Below the pieces are notes generated by a model. That model was not told the origin of the DNA, ran no database searches, and was given only the letters and a program-made list of their open reading frames with translations. The position numbers were made by a program, and so were the translations under genes. Shown piece by piece: positions 27,801-37,225 of a stretch of DNA of 64,000 nt. The first letter of the stretch is position 1; each line of letters starts with the position of its first letter. Source of the DNA: Niastella yeongjuensis (lineage in GTDB: Bacteria > Bacteroidota > Bacteroidia > Chitinophagales > Chitinophagaceae); the NCBI RefSeq assembly GCF_900110245.1, contig NZ_FOCZ01000003.1, positions 496,001 through 560,000 on the forward strand. Reading direction: 5' to 3'.

Positions 27801-28129
27801 TAGGCCACTACCACCACCTCGCCGAGGGCGGAAGCTGCTTCCAGTTCAACCTGATAATTGGTAGTGCCGGGAATTACATTTACCCGTTGAATTTTATAGC
27901 CGGAATGAGATACTTCGAGAAATTCATCCCCGGCATCCAGCGTGAGGGTGAATTTTCCGTTCAGGTCGGTAATCGCTCCTTTTTTGCTTTTACCAGTGAG
28001 TACGTTTACACCGGGAATGGGGTTGTGGGTGGTTTTGTCGTACACCTCCCCGCTTATTGATTGGCTATATGCAGCGCCAAAGAAAGAGCTGCATAGCACA
28101 AACAGTGCAAGGAAATAGGCTTTTCTCAT
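24899..28129 (-). CDS. SusC/RagA-family TonB-dependent receptor
   Basis: A 1076-residue outer-membrane receptor: signal peptide (~1-22), carboxypeptidase-regulatory-like domain (~25-105, GEVYDKTTHNPIPGVNV), TonB box region VVVVAYGTQKK, plug domain (PLNDPTRALQGIVPGL, IESISVLKDAASASIYGARA) and a 22-strand barrel ending FNRQYSFGIQITY. There is no STN domain, unlike the receptor at 46187, so it should not signal through FecR. It is the first gene of the SusC-SusD operon, 107 nt after a DeoR-type regulator on the same strand. Confidence 0.96.
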   Translation of the reverse strand: MRKAYFLALFVLCSSFFGAAYSQSISGEVYDKTTHNPIPGVNVLTGKSKKGAITDLNGKFTLTLDAGDEFLEVSHSGYKIQRVNVIPGTTNYQVELEAASALGEVVVVAYGTQKKANLTGAVATVDVNKTFGGKPLNDPTRALQGIVPGLTIQYGNGGLTTGATVSLRGVGSINGNGRPLILVDNVQTDDLSIINPQDIESISVLKDAASASIYGARAAFGVVMIKTKSGRKNQKASITYTNNLAWNKPTILPDFADPVVELQGLWDAGKRSGTSYPELFGMNLLTLRDGIINWKNNYAGKNGLEMVKGEDWNVEADGRTYFYKVWDPKKEMLEKYTQSQLHNLSITGGSEKISYYLSAGYSKDGGIMKMNPESVKKYNVTASVNAAVTDWLDVSVKTLYRNYEYDFPFQYQDYWYYFWRWGAYFPYGTYQGKYFRTNSAYLAAASQGKASSNYQRLDLGATIKLSKKLNIRTDYTIGRDNILRNEAGGPVVGWDFWTAGALVQKDLSTDAQNILNYYNGRVKVNTLNTFATYIDKFGDHNLKLIGGFNAEDNENINYVAGKNGLLDPLQAEFNTTYGAASAGGVPTAVPLGWSNLGHGKKAFAGYFGRINYDYKEKYLLELNGRYDGSSLFPSQDRWAFFPSVSAGYRISQEDFMDFSKAYVSDLKIRGSYGELGNQDVSANGQSVYQRIMKGVPANWVNTAGITAYTVQQPISVPDALTWERVSTLDLGLDARILDNHIGISFDWFERNTKGMIQNTTLPATFGADGPKINAGNFRTRGYEINIDANYTIGKDIAIYGNIGFSDYKTVFTKWDNPAMSIVNTSNYKGKTYGEIWGFETDRYFVSADDVTKSPVQQYLNTNTKFILGAGDIKYKDLDGNDSITTGAMTLGNHGDLKVIGNTQPRYIYNARIGGSWKNFDVDIFIQGVGKRSWWGVGNTVLPMYQGLDILYANQLDYWTPDNPNARYPALFPGNGGSLAGLSSGTNNFIPQTKYLMNLAYCRLKNVSIGYTMPTSLLTKYKVQKVRFYVSGQNLAEISNVGAPLDPEITDASLTSGYTGRVYPFNRQYSFGIQITY

Positions 28130-28235
28130 AAATTGTTTATTTATTAGTTAGTAGGAAAGTGCAGGTACGCAAGGGCGTAACAGTTTCTGGTTTTTCAGTT
28201 GAACTGGAAGTAAGAATTTGAGCGGATGCAGTAAG

Positions 28236-28985
28236 TTATAGCACCTGAATGCCGGCATCGATGTAGGGTCTTAAAACCGGTGCATCGGGTGGCAATTCTG
28301 TGATTAGTATGTCTATGTCTGAAATGTTGCAAATGTGAATCGGCTGCAGGGTGTTGATCTTTTCTGAAATGGTGCAGCACACTACTTTTTGTGAGGAGTC
28401 GATCATGATCTTTTTCAGCTGTGCAATCTCCCAATCGTTTTCGGTAGTGCCCCGTTTTATGTCGATGGCGTTGATGCCAAGGAAGCACAGATCGGCATTG
28501 ATGTTTTTGATCTTGGAGATGGCTTCCGCGCCAATGGTGATCTTGGCGTTTTTCGATACCCGGTCGCCGATCATCACCACTTCAATACTGGGGTGTTGCA
28601 TGTATTCGAGAATGGCGGGAATACTACCTGAAATAAACGTTGCCCGCAAAGCCGGGGGAAGTGCCCGGGCCATTTCAATAATGGTGGTGCCGCCACTGGT
28701 GAGTACAAACATGCCATCCTGGATCAGGGCTGCGGCTTTTTGCCCAATGATCTTTTTCATGTCTTGCGAATACACGCTCAAACCAGTATAGGTAACATCG
28801 TTAAAGGAATGCGAAAGGGCGCCGCCATGAACTTTTATCAGTTTGCCTTCGTCGGAAAGCTCCATCAAATCGCGGCGGATGGTGTCTTCCGATACGCGGA
28901 TCTCATGACTCAGGAGCGAAGAGAGTACTTTGTTGTGCAGGTTCACCTGATGCAGGATATATGCCTGACGTTCTTTTTTCAGCAT
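28236..28985 (-). CDS. DeoR-family transcriptional regulator
   Basis: 249 residues from the chosen ATG (MLKKERQAYILHQV), the usual start of the family; an upstream in-frame extension of 29 residues looks non-coding. It has an N-terminal DeoR HTH (VSEDTIRRDLMELSDEGKLIKVHGGAL is the diagnostic block) and a C-terminal sugar-phosphate-sensing domain (VLTSGGTTIIEMARALP, IGAEAISKIKNINADLCFLGINAID). Such repressors are released by phosphorylated sugars. It sits just upstream of SusC/SusD on the same strand and may control it, pointing to a carbohydrate ligand. This link is by position only. Confidence 0.9.
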   Translation of the reverse strand: MLKKERQAYILHQVNLHNKVLSSLLSHEIRVSEDTIRRDLMELSDEGKLIKVHGGALSHSFNDVTYTGLSVYSQDMKKIIGQKAAALIQDGMFVLTSGGTTIIEMARALPPALRATFISGSIPAILEYMQHPSIEVVMIGDRVSKNAKITIGAEAISKIKNINADLCFLGINAIDIKRGTTENDWEIAQLKKIMIDSSQKVVCCTISEKINTLQPIHICNISDIDILITELPPDAPVLRPYIDAGIQVL

Positions 28986-29168
28986 AATCTGGTTAGTTGG
29001 TTTCAGCCCAAATATAAAAGGAATGTGGCATGAATACGCAAAAACATGATTATTTATGGATGAATAACGCAAAATAAGACGCAGAATTGGATATTATCTT
29101 ATTGTTAATGCAGGTTTGTGCGGTTATGGTATATGTGGGACGTATTTTTTGTGAAGTGGCTTGCAGGA

Positions 29169-29412
29169 ATTGACAGGGAGTTGACAGGAAGTTGATAAGG
29201 TTGGCACGTTGGCAAGTTAATAAGGGATCAAATCAAGAGCGATTGGATGATTCTCTATGCGCTCTCTTTGCTTCCTCGTTGGCATCTCTTTGAATCCACC
29301 ATGATGCCTCTCTTGGATTCCCTCCCTCGAGAATACAATTAGGTAGGATAAAGAATGGATTACCCTTTCAACCATATCAACCCTGTCAACATGTTAACAT
29401 GTCAACTGGTGA
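29169..29412. repeat. Intergenic inverted block with TTGACA-type repeats and a 14-bp palindrome
   Basis: The 429-nt gap before the DeoR gene holds no gene. Its left part (29169-29222) repeats GTTGACAGG/GTTGGCA words; its right part (29370-29412) repeats the complement (CCTGTCAAC, CATGTCAAC) and contains a perfect 14-bp palindrome ACATGTTAACATGT (29389-29402). The two parts could pair across ~150 nt. No open frame of interest lies between. It may be a decayed miniature element or an intergenic repeat. Confidence 0.4.
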
Positions 29413-29414
29413 AC

Positions 29415-29873
29415 TTATTTCAGCGTAAACCGGATAGTAAGCGCAAACGCATCCGGTACAAAATTGATATCGGGGAGAATGTCAAGTTCGGGTTTCCAGT
29501 CGAGGGAGAGATTGACCGGCGCACTGGTGAATTTGTAATCCAGTCCTACAATGCCGGTAGGGCCCAGGTAGGTATCGCCATCCTGAAAACCAACATAGGC
29601 GCCGCCACCCATAAACCAGCTTAAACCGGGTGTGTTGAATTTATTATGTACTTCCAGCAAACCGCCAAAACCAAACCGGTTGCCCCAGGAGATCAGGCCC
29701 TCAAGTGCCGTTTTATCGGTAGCGAAATATTTAACTGAAATACCACTGCTGAGGGTGGGAGAGGAGTTGCCAAGCCGTACGCCGCCCGCCAGTCGGTAAT
29801 CCTGGGCAGACGCGCGTTGACATACCAGCGTAATGAATACTATAACGGGCAGGGTTATGGAGATCCTTTTCAT
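29415..29873 (-). CDS. Small outer-membrane beta-barrel protein
   Basis: 152 residues from the ATG giving MKRISITLPVIVF, with a clear signal peptide cleaved near RASAQ. The mature part alternates hydrophobic and polar residues with aromatic and glycine-rich turns (GGVRLGNSS, GLISWGNRFGFGGLLE, GGGAYVGFQDGD) and ends on a phenylalanine-containing strand (ALTIRFTLK), as in 8-stranded barrels. No enzyme motif is present. An extra 12 upstream residues are possible but would spoil the signal peptide. Confidence 0.75.
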   Translation of the reverse strand: MKRISITLPVIVFITLVCQRASAQDYRLAGGVRLGNSSPTLSSGISVKYFATDKTALEGLISWGNRFGFGGLLEVHNKFNTPGLSWFMGGGAYVGFQDGDTYLGPTGIVGLDYKFTSAPVNLSLDWKPELDILPDINFVPDAFALTIRFTLK

Positions 29874-30071
29874 GAAAAACAATTTTTGATTTTCAATGAT
29901 TAAATACAATCTCTACAAACAGCTACCGGCACGTTTACGGCTGGCCGTTCTTTATGCGCCAACGTTATTAGCTGGTGTATTGATCAATGGTGGTTTGATA
30001 AAAACGAAAATAATGCCAAATGTATTGATTAACTGATCGTTAAAGTAATAGCTTAACTTTTTAACTTATAA

Positions 30072-33000
30072 TTAGTCCGTTTCCTCCTTTTGCATGTCTT
30101 CAATAAATGCATTAAACAAACTGTTTATGTTGTTTTCCTTGCAGGGTTCTTCCCAATAGATGCCGGAAAGATCTTCTGCCACTTCCAGCGAAGTGCTGCC
30201 GGGTTTATAGCCGCCGGCTATTCCAAGATAAGCCTCCTCATTTTCCATGAACGTTACCCGGTATAAATAGAATGTGTAGTTTTTGCCCCTAAATTTGGTG
30301 ACCTTCCTGGTTAGGAATGTGATCTTTTTCACATCATAATCATCACTGGAGATATTGTATAACACGGATTCACCCATAGCCTGCTGGGTCGCATATTGTT
30401 GGGGAAACAGGCTGGTTTTGTTAAGGGCTTTCAGTTCTTCGTACAGGCTGGTTCGGGTACCTGTATCAGCGGCCAGTTTCAATAATTCACCGGCAGGTAC
30501 CGATTGTTTGTTTTTGATCAGTTGCAGGGCGGCTGTTTTTTTAATGGCAGGGTCCTTTAGAGTAAGGTAATTCTTTAAGAGGTCATTTCCGGCAGTACTG
30601 TTACAACTTCCAATCACCTTTAGCAGGCCTGAGATATAATAGTTGCCATCCCCTTTTTTAAAAGAAGGAAGATGTTTTATAGCCGATTGTATATAATCAT
30701 TTTCCGCCACCGCTATTTGCTCCTGTGTTATATACCCCTTGTCTTTTAACTGCAGTGCCAGATCGGCCACAACCAGGCAGCTGGCACTGTCTTTTGCCAG
30801 TTTTTGCACGGTTGAAAAAATAGGGACCAGTAAATTCAGGCTGTCTTTGAGTGCATACAGGCCGTGATATTCAAGGCCTGTTACCGGCGGGGCGTACAGT
30901 TCCAACAACTGCCCTATAACTGCAAAACTTTCCTGCGTTTTCAGTTTGGCCAGGGTTAACAGTGCCGTATTCTTGAGATAATCTTTTTCGTTTATTAATG
31001 AGGGGTATTGTTCTTTTATATATGCGATGGCCGTAGTGTCTTTTAAGCGGCCAAGCTCATAGGTCAGCTTCAAATTGATCTCATCTGTTATAGAGTCTGT
31101 ATAAGGTGAATAATACTGTTTTAGCAATGCCTGGTGAAGGGCAGGCACATCCTGCTGCTCAAATTGACCATACACATACCGGCCTGCCGTAGCTCTTGTC
31201 AACGAATCTCTGCTGGTCAGGTCATGCAGCAGCAGCGCTGCTTTCGATTGCGTTATAAAATGGCTGTTTTGTTGTGGAATAAGTATTTTAAAACTATTCA
31301 GAAAGGCCGTAGCGTTGGCATTGTTTACAAAATCTTTATCACCTGCGATAAAGATTTCATACACGATATTGCCGTGCGGTACAATGCGCCATCTTTTATA
31401 ACTGTAATCTTTATTGATCAACAATTCTTTAGCCGGCTGGCCATTGACTAACAGATCTGTTTCGCTTACCAGACTGTCCGTTTTGATGTAATTTTTTAAC
31501 GTGCTTTTCCAGAACAGGCTGTCATTTTTGTACCAGGTGTATTTTGAAAGGGTGTCGGAACCCACGTAGTAAGAACTGGCGGTGGTAGAATCGAATGAAA
31601 ACCGGAGACTGCTGTGTTTATTGTTGTTCATCCGGAATGGGCCAGGCGCCAGCGCCGAGAAGGAAGAGTCTTCCGAGATATATGTCTTCCAGGGTACAAC
31701 AGGCGCCGGAACGGCACGCAGGGATGAAAAAATATTTTGGGCAACCGGTGCCTGCAGGTGAAGGGAGTCGGCAAGCACCATCAGCACGATGTTGCGATTG
31801 TTCTTTACCAGCGAAACGGTCTTCATAAAAAGTCCGGACTGAATGGTATTGACGCCTTGCAAACTAATACCATTATACCCCGCCATTTGAACAGGAGCTG
31901 TTTGCAGGTTGGCGTATCGCGCCTGCAGGCTTTTTATTAACTGCTTTTGAACAAGTGTGTCACTGTTGAGGAAATGACCGGGCGTCATGTCTTTTAAATA
32001 TAAAAAGATGTACATGCCATTGGTCATATCAGAGCCGGTAAAGGCGCTTACATTCCAGCCATCGTGTTCGGCGCTCAGCTTCTTGTTATAAGTTAATTGG
32101 GCGGGCGTCATAAAAGCGATGCCCATCACTGAATCGATGAAGGGTTTTGCATCAGCCGCTACAGGTAATTTTTTGGTAATGGTGAATGAACTGAAGAAAT
32201 GTTCGGCATCGGCCGATGTCAGCGTTTCCTGTTTTAGACTGCTCATAAAGGCTATGTACACCACATTCTCATAAACGAATGCCTGCATGCGCATTTGCTC
32301 ACCCATGATGGGATGCTGGTATTCGTTGCCTTCCACGCCATTATTGAATACTTTTTTTACCGGTATTTTTTCAGTGGTGCGGAAGATATTATGAGCCAGA
32401 TCGAGCAAAAGACTGTCTTTATGGATGCCTTTGCGTGGATTAATCACTGCCATGGTGCCGTAACTCGACAGGTTAATAAGATCGAGCATGAATTTCATTT
32501 CCATAAACCCATATACCTTAACGTTGGCTGCATTGCCCGGTAAGGATACTTTATAAAGACCACCCTGGCCTTCGGTTTCCGTCCAGGGAAGTTTTACTTC
32601 TTTGAATGTGTATTCTTTGGCGTTGATCTTTTTTGAGGAGAACACCGGTTCTACCGTAAATCCCCGTTTTTGTAACAACTGTATAACGCCGCTGTCGCCG
32701 GGTAAATGGGCGGTACCAATGGCAATAAACATGGTGCGCAGGGCCGTAAGGCTGTCGATGCGCCGCGCCATTTTTATATTCCGTTTTATCAGTAACAGGT
32801 CCCGGTAACCAGGTGATTGCCGGGCACTCGTTGCTTCAATACCGGCAAGGTCCTGGTTGCTGTACATACTGACCATGCTTTCCATCGTCTTACTGCCGGT
32901 GTTTTTTATATAGGCAGAATCGCCTGCAAGCACATTGTCTATGTCGGTTTTATCAACAAGTTCATCGATCAGGCCGGCCTGATCAGACATGTCTTCCACG

Positions 33001-33506
33001 CCGCCCACCCATTTACCCTGGTGGCGGGCAATATTGTACAGGTAGGCATCGAGAAAGGTGGGCATTTCGCCTTTTGCCATGTATTCGCGCAGCCACTTAT
33101 TCTTTTCTGCCACTATATCGCCGGTGGTTATTTCCGCCGCAGGCTTTTTAAATTTTTTGGAAAGGGCGTCACTGTATTTGTTGTAATCCTTTTCGCTCAG
33201 TATCTTCTTCAACTGGGCACCTTCCGCTTCATCGAGGGATTTATTTACATAATAGGCGGCCATTTCATCGGGGTTTAACTCAATAGCCAACCCGTCTGAT
33301 TTTTCAATAGCCCGGTATACCGAATCGCCTAAATTGAACAGGCGTTTATCGGTCAGGTGCATAGTACCGTATAAATAAGATGGTTCTGTGAGCCCTTTGC
33401 CGGTAATGCGCCATAATAAAGTTTTGGGAAGGGATTGCTGACTGTAGGAGCAGGTGAATACAAAGCACAATGCCAGCAGACAGCATGCAAATGAAATACG
33501 GCGCAT
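30072..33506 (-). CDS. Giant TraB/GumN-family protein with C-terminal helical repeats
   Basis: An 1144-residue exported protein. After a signal peptide (cleaved near CSYSQ) comes a TraB/GumN (PrgY) domain, residues ~30-290, with the diagnostic block SYLYGTMHLTDKRLF and a terminal FIAIGTAHLPGDSGVIQLLQ. The family's GxxHxP-type motifs suggest a Tiki-like metalloprotease fold. Ordinary GumN proteins are about 300 residues; here ~850 more follow: a mixed region (~300-740) of repeated beta-rich units, and a HEAT-like helical part (~760-1000, LKLTYELGRLKDTTAIAYI). It may be a secreted or periplasmic protein-processing factor; function unknown. Confidence 0.75.
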   Translation of the reverse strand: MRRISFACCLLALCFVFTCSYSQQSLPKTLLWRITGKGLTEPSYLYGTMHLTDKRLFNLGDSVYRAIEKSDGLAIELNPDEMAAYYVNKSLDEAEGAQLKKILSEKDYNKYSDALSKKFKKPAAEITTGDIVAEKNKWLREYMAKGEMPTFLDAYLYNIARHQGKWVGGVEDMSDQAGLIDELVDKTDIDNVLAGDSAYIKNTGSKTMESMVSMYSNQDLAGIEATSARQSPGYRDLLLIKRNIKMARRIDSLTALRTMFIAIGTAHLPGDSGVIQLLQKRGFTVEPVFSSKKINAKEYTFKEVKLPWTETEGQGGLYKVSLPGNAANVKVYGFMEMKFMLDLINLSSYGTMAVINPRKGIHKDSLLLDLAHNIFRTTEKIPVKKVFNNGVEGNEYQHPIMGEQMRMQAFVYENVVYIAFMSSLKQETLTSADAEHFFSSFTITKKLPVAADAKPFIDSVMGIAFMTPAQLTYNKKLSAEHDGWNVSAFTGSDMTNGMYIFLYLKDMTPGHFLNSDTLVQKQLIKSLQARYANLQTAPVQMAGYNGISLQGVNTIQSGLFMKTVSLVKNNRNIVLMVLADSLHLQAPVAQNIFSSLRAVPAPVVPWKTYISEDSSFSALAPGPFRMNNNKHSSLRFSFDSTTASSYYVGSDTLSKYTWYKNDSLFWKSTLKNYIKTDSLVSETDLLVNGQPAKELLINKDYSYKRWRIVPHGNIVYEIFIAGDKDFVNNANATAFLNSFKILIPQQNSHFITQSKAALLLHDLTSRDSLTRATAGRYVYGQFEQQDVPALHQALLKQYYSPYTDSITDEINLKLTYELGRLKDTTAIAYIKEQYPSLINEKDYLKNTALLTLAKLKTQESFAVIGQLLELYAPPVTGLEYHGLYALKDSLNLLVPIFSTVQKLAKDSASCLVVADLALQLKDKGYITQEQIAVAENDYIQSAIKHLPSFKKGDGNYYISGLLKVIGSCNSTAGNDLLKNYLTLKDPAIKKTAALQLIKNKQSVPAGELLKLAADTGTRTSLYEELKALNKTSLFPQQYATQQAMGESVLYNISSDDYDVKKITFLTRKVTKFRGKNYTFYLYRVTFMENEEAYLGIAGGYKPGSTSLEVAEDLSGIYWEEPCKENNINSLFNAFIEDMQKEETD

Positions 33507-33554
33507 AAGTAAGGGTTTAACTATATGATACGTTGAAATTATTCAAACATGATC

Positions 33555-35894
33555 CTATGGCTTTTTCCTGCGAAACGTAGCTGGTTCTTTCTTATCGGCC
33601 GGTGGGATTGACTGCTCAGCGGGTTGCTTTGACTGCTCTTTCGGTTGGTCAACCTTCGGTTGTTCTTTGATCGTGGGCACTGATGGCGTGGTTACGTGCA
33701 TACTATCCCCGTGCAAACTGTCAACCAGTGTGCTATCCATGAGCGTGCTGTCCATCAACGTGCTGTCCTTTAAGATAACCGGCTTTTTAATATCTTCAAA
33801 CAATTCAAACTTGGTTTTGGGCCGCAGGCTTTCGAGCCATTTGAAACTGCGCAGCCGTTTGTTTTCATCCTTAGCCTGTTTTATGGGGTACATGGTACCG
33901 TTAACTTCGCTAATGAAAACTACTTTATTCAGTTCCTTGTTCTTGAACCGCATGTCGATAATATCGCTGGTAGCGTTGTTGATGCCTACCAGTTTGCCTT
34001 TATCGTCTTTTACATAATAGATGCTTTCGCCATTACCTGTTGCCCGCATATAGTCCATTTCCCCGTCTTTAAAATAACCATTCAGGCGATTGCCTTTTAT
34101 CTGATTATACATTTCTCCTACGGAATCACTGGTGTTAACGGCAAACCCGTTCTCGAACACGTACATTTTATCTGGCTTCTTATTCTTTGTATACAGGAAA
34201 ATGGTGTCGCCGGTTACCTGGCTTTTGCTGGCCCACAGAACCGGGTCTTTAAATAATCTGAAGATGGAATCTTTTCCTGAATACCAGAGACTGTCAGCTA
34301 CTGCCTGCATGGAATCGGAAAAAATACGCACGTGGTTCCAGGCCATGAAGTAGCGGTCGGTACTGTCGTTTTTCTTTTCTGTTGCCGGCTTTGCAGGTTT
34401 ACTGGAATCCGGTTTTGCGTTGGGAGCCGGGGTTTTGGTAATTACTGCTTTTTTAACCGGAGCTTTATCTTTTAAAACAAGCTTAACCGAATCGCGGGGC
34501 AGGCTAACCGAATCTTTGACCACTGGTACTTTTGCCAGTGCCGTATCGGTAACCACCTGTTTGGCAGAATCGGGAAGCACCTGAGTTGAATCTTTGATCA
34601 CCGGGGTCTTAACCAAAGCCGTATCGACAACCACCTGTTTGCCGGAGTCGGGTAGAAGGGGAGCTGACTCTGCGATCTCAGGTGTTTTTGCCTGCACCGT
34701 ATCCATAATCACTTTCAGTTGCCCGCTGGTTGAATCTTTATTTACAGACAGATTGCCCAATGTATTATAATTGGTAATCCTCCATTTAAGCGCCCTTGGT
34801 TGCAGCTTGAGGCTGTCTGGACGTTTGATGACTTTTTTAGCTGCTGCAGAATCTGCTGCCGCTTGTATCTGTTGAAGGGAATCACGCACCCGTTTGGCTT
34901 CCATCAATTTCATTAACGTGCTCAACCGGCCCGAAGCCAGGGTGTCACCGGTAATGTATAAGGAATCTTTGTCCTGTTTTATGATCATTAACGGACGCTG
35001 GGTTGCCCAGAAAGTCCCTTCCTGGTTATTGGCTTCAATAAAATTGGCCAGTACCGATACGCCCTGGGCTGTATCTACATACACGGCTCTGCCGCGCAAA
35101 ATACTTTTGCCTGAACTGTTGTCGCTATCTATGTTATCGGCGGTAATTCTTACTGCGCCGTCATTCAGTACGGGGCGTTTGCCAAAAAAGGCTTTGCGGT
35201 TTTGTGTATCGTAAAACCCATCACTGGTTTTGATGGTCCGTTTTGAACTGTCTACAATGGTAGTGGGGGCAATAAATGTAGCTATCTGGGTATTGGTATT
35301 ATATAATAACGAATCGGACTTTAGGGTGTATTGCGGGTCTTTAAGGTCCACATTTCTTTTGAAATATACATCCTTCAGTTCTTCGTAGTAGGTTCCTTCT
35401 TTACTGGTTAGTACCGATTCCTTGTTGATGAGTTTACCGCCATTGTGGTATTCCCCGATCTTCAGGTTCATGTCGTACGTTAGGTCATTGGTGGTTAACG
35501 TACTTTTGCTATCGGTTAATGATACATTGTTTTTGAGGTAGGCCATCCTGGTGTCAACATAGTATTGCAGGTATTGCGATCTGATGTTGACGGTGTCATT
35601 ATCTATGATATGCACGTTGCCAAATGCTTCAACGAACCGGGTCTTTTTGTTAAACACGGCGCTGTCGCAATTGATCAGTGTATTTTCCTGTTTTAGCTGA
35701 ACATTGCCGGCCAGTATTTGCAGATCGGTCGCAGTATCAGTATGTTTATAACTAAGCCGGTCGGCATTGATCAGCGTAACTACTTTCATGGTGTCAGCGC
35801 CGGGCCGGGTAGTTATTACCTGGGAATGTACTTTACCAAAAGATAACAACGCTATAAGCGCAACTATCAGCGGTAAACCCACATATCGTATCAT
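33555..35894 (-). CDS. OstA/LptA-like periplasmic protein
   Basis: A 779-residue exported protein with signal peptide (cleaved near KVHSQ) and an N-terminal OstA domain (~45-300) of repeated beta-jellyroll turns (LQILAGNVQLKQENTLINCD, YVDTRMAYLKNNVSLTD). This family carries LPS to the outer membrane with LptD. A low-complexity stretch (~395-500) holds three to four repeats of about 30 residues (DTALVKTPVIKDSTQVLPDS). A second OstA-like part follows, and near the end a DSTLMDSTLMDSTLVDS tract. It is 13 nt downstream of the MCE gene. LptD and the amidases are next door. Confidence 0.85.
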   Translation of the reverse strand: MIRYVGLPLIVALIALLSFGKVHSQVITTRPGADTMKVVTLINADRLSYKHTDTATDLQILAGNVQLKQENTLINCDSAVFNKKTRFVEAFGNVHIIDNDTVNIRSQYLQYYVDTRMAYLKNNVSLTDSKSTLTTNDLTYDMNLKIGEYHNGGKLINKESVLTSKEGTYYEELKDVYFKRNVDLKDPQYTLKSDSLLYNTNTQIATFIAPTTIVDSSKRTIKTSDGFYDTQNRKAFFGKRPVLNDGAVRITADNIDSDNSSGKSILRGRAVYVDTAQGVSVLANFIEANNQEGTFWATQRPLMIIKQDKDSLYITGDTLASGRLSTLMKLMEAKRVRDSLQQIQAAADSAAAKKVIKRPDSLKLQPRALKWRITNYNTLGNLSVNKDSTSGQLKVIMDTVQAKTPEIAESAPLLPDSGKQVVVDTALVKTPVIKDSTQVLPDSAKQVVTDTALAKVPVVKDSVSLPRDSVKLVLKDKAPVKKAVITKTPAPNAKPDSSKPAKPATEKKNDSTDRYFMAWNHVRIFSDSMQAVADSLWYSGKDSIFRLFKDPVLWASKSQVTGDTIFLYTKNKKPDKMYVFENGFAVNTSDSVGEMYNQIKGNRLNGYFKDGEMDYMRATGNGESIYYVKDDKGKLVGINNATSDIIDMRFKNKELNKVVFISEVNGTMYPIKQAKDENKRLRSFKWLESLRPKTKFELFEDIKKPVILKDSTLMDSTLMDSTLVDSLHGDSMHVTTPSVPTIKEQPKVDQPKEQSKQPAEQSIPPADKKEPATFRRKKP

Positions 35895-35906
35895 TTAATA
35901 AGCTTG

Positions 35907-36875
35907 TTATTTCAGTGAATCCAGCGGCGCTTTTAAGGGTCCCTTTTTGTCTTTTCCTCCAAACAGGGATATATTAATATAACGTTTTGGATTAACCCGC
36001 AGGTCGTCGAGCAAGATAGTCAAACTGCGATTGGTACGGCGGATCTCATCGTACAATTGGCGATCATTTAACAGCGCTCCGGCAGTGCCCTCTTTGCTAT
36101 CGAGTTTGCCAATGGCGCCTTCCAGTTTCGACATGGTCCTGGTCATACTTTCAATCGCTCCGTTAATATTTGCCTTCGCTAATTTATCGGTTGTTGTTTG
36201 CAGATTGCTAAAAGTGCTGTCGATCTTTGGTCCATTACGCGCAAAATCACTGGTAATAGTATTCAAATTGCCAATGGTTTTTGCCAGCATTCCGGTTTCA
36301 GTATTGAGCAATTTCTGCAAAGAAGCGCTCGATGTGGCCAGGTTGGCAACAATACCCTGTAAATTGTTACGGGTATTGGGGTCCAGAATTGTGTTCAGTT
36401 TTTGCAACACATCATCCAGTGAAACCAGGGTTTTATTGATGTTGTTGATAGCTGGGTCAATGCTTTTCTGAAGCTTATCGGTCAATCCCAATGCCCGTTC
36501 GGTATGTATGGTATCGCCTTCTTTCAGAAAATCATTGCCATTACCTAAATAAATATTTACAGCTGTAGTTCCTAATAACTCACTGTTAAGGGTAGCTACG
36601 GAATTACGGGGAATGTTCAGGTCCTTCGTTAAAGTAATGGTCACAACAATCCCACTCATGTTCTTGTCTTTTTCCTTCAAACCGGTTACTTTACCTACCT
36701 GTAACCCATTAATAAAAACCGGGTTACTTGGGGTCAGTTTTTCAACGTTCGGAAACACAGCGTACACGTCATTGCCACCGGTGCTTTTCCCTTTCAAAAA
36801 ATTAAAGCCAAGTATAAGCACCGTTATCGCAATTGCGGTTAAGGCGCCTACTTTAGTTTCATTGGAGATTTTCAT
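35907..36875 (-). CDS. MCE/MlaD-family lipid-transport protein
   Basis: 322 residues with one N-terminal membrane helix (VGALTAIAITVLILGFNFL) and an MCE domain (~40-115; VFPNVEKLTPSNPVFINGLQVG, LGTTAVNIYLGN). A long helical region (~130-280) full of LNTI/SLQKL repeats follows and probably forms a coiled tube, as in PqiB/YebT-type proteins. MlaD-type proteins bind phospholipid between inner and outer membrane. It precedes the OstA-like gene and probably works in envelope lipid traffic. Permease and ATPase partners are not in this window. Confidence 0.9.
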   Translation of the reverse strand: MKISNETKVGALTAIAITVLILGFNFLKGKSTGGNDVYAVFPNVEKLTPSNPVFINGLQVGKVTGLKEKDKNMSGIVVTITLTKDLNIPRNSVATLNSELLGTTAVNIYLGNGNDFLKEGDTIHTERALGLTDKLQKSIDPAINNINKTLVSLDDVLQKLNTILDPNTRNNLQGIVANLATSSASLQKLLNTETGMLAKTIGNLNTITSDFARNGPKIDSTFSNLQTTTDKLAKANINGAIESMTRTMSKLEGAIGKLDSKEGTAGALLNDRQLYDEIRRTNRSLTILLDDLRVNPKRYINISLFGGKDKKGPLKAPLDSLK

Positions 36876-37225
36876 CTGAATTAGCTATATGTTTTCAATG
36901 GCCAGACAAATCCCCGCCTGCAATTGTTCACAACTGGGTGAAAATCTTGCAGTGGTGGTTTCATCTGAACGGGTTTTGTTTCAAAGGTTACCCTTATAAA
37001 ACGGCTAGTTTGCAGCAAAAGTATATAAAAAATTGAAATAGACGGGGTTGGAATAGTTCTTAGTTCAAAGTTGAAAGTTCAAAGTTCCAGGTTCCTGTTA
37101 TTAAATTGGTGGGATATTGGGTTCTTAGGTTCTGAGTTCTTTGTTTGCTTTGCCCGCTGAATCCGCCGGCTGGCGGAGTAGGAGGGCCTCATCGCGGATC
37201 TTTGCCCTCTGCCTGCTGCCCTGTT
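36876..37225. other. 350-nt intergenic region with a -7 element and AGTTC repeats
   Basis: No gene is visible. On the minus strand TACTTTTG (37016-37023) matches TAnnTTTG and could start the MCE-OstA transcript about 135 nt before its ATG. The stretch 37057-37143 repeats AGTTCTTAGTTC/AAAGTTC words like those at 20771-20870. A GCCGGCTGGCGGA palindromic patch lies near 37164. Confidence 0.5.

Noticed and set aside
28986-29072. 29-residue N-terminal extension of the DeoR regulator
   Set aside because: The family starts at MLKKERQAYIL, and the extension is not helix-turn-helix-like.
24899-29873. Calling 23-30 kb a polysaccharide utilisation locus with a named glycan
   Set aside because: No glycoside hydrolase, lyase or esterase lies beside SusC/SusD, so a ligand cannot be assigned.
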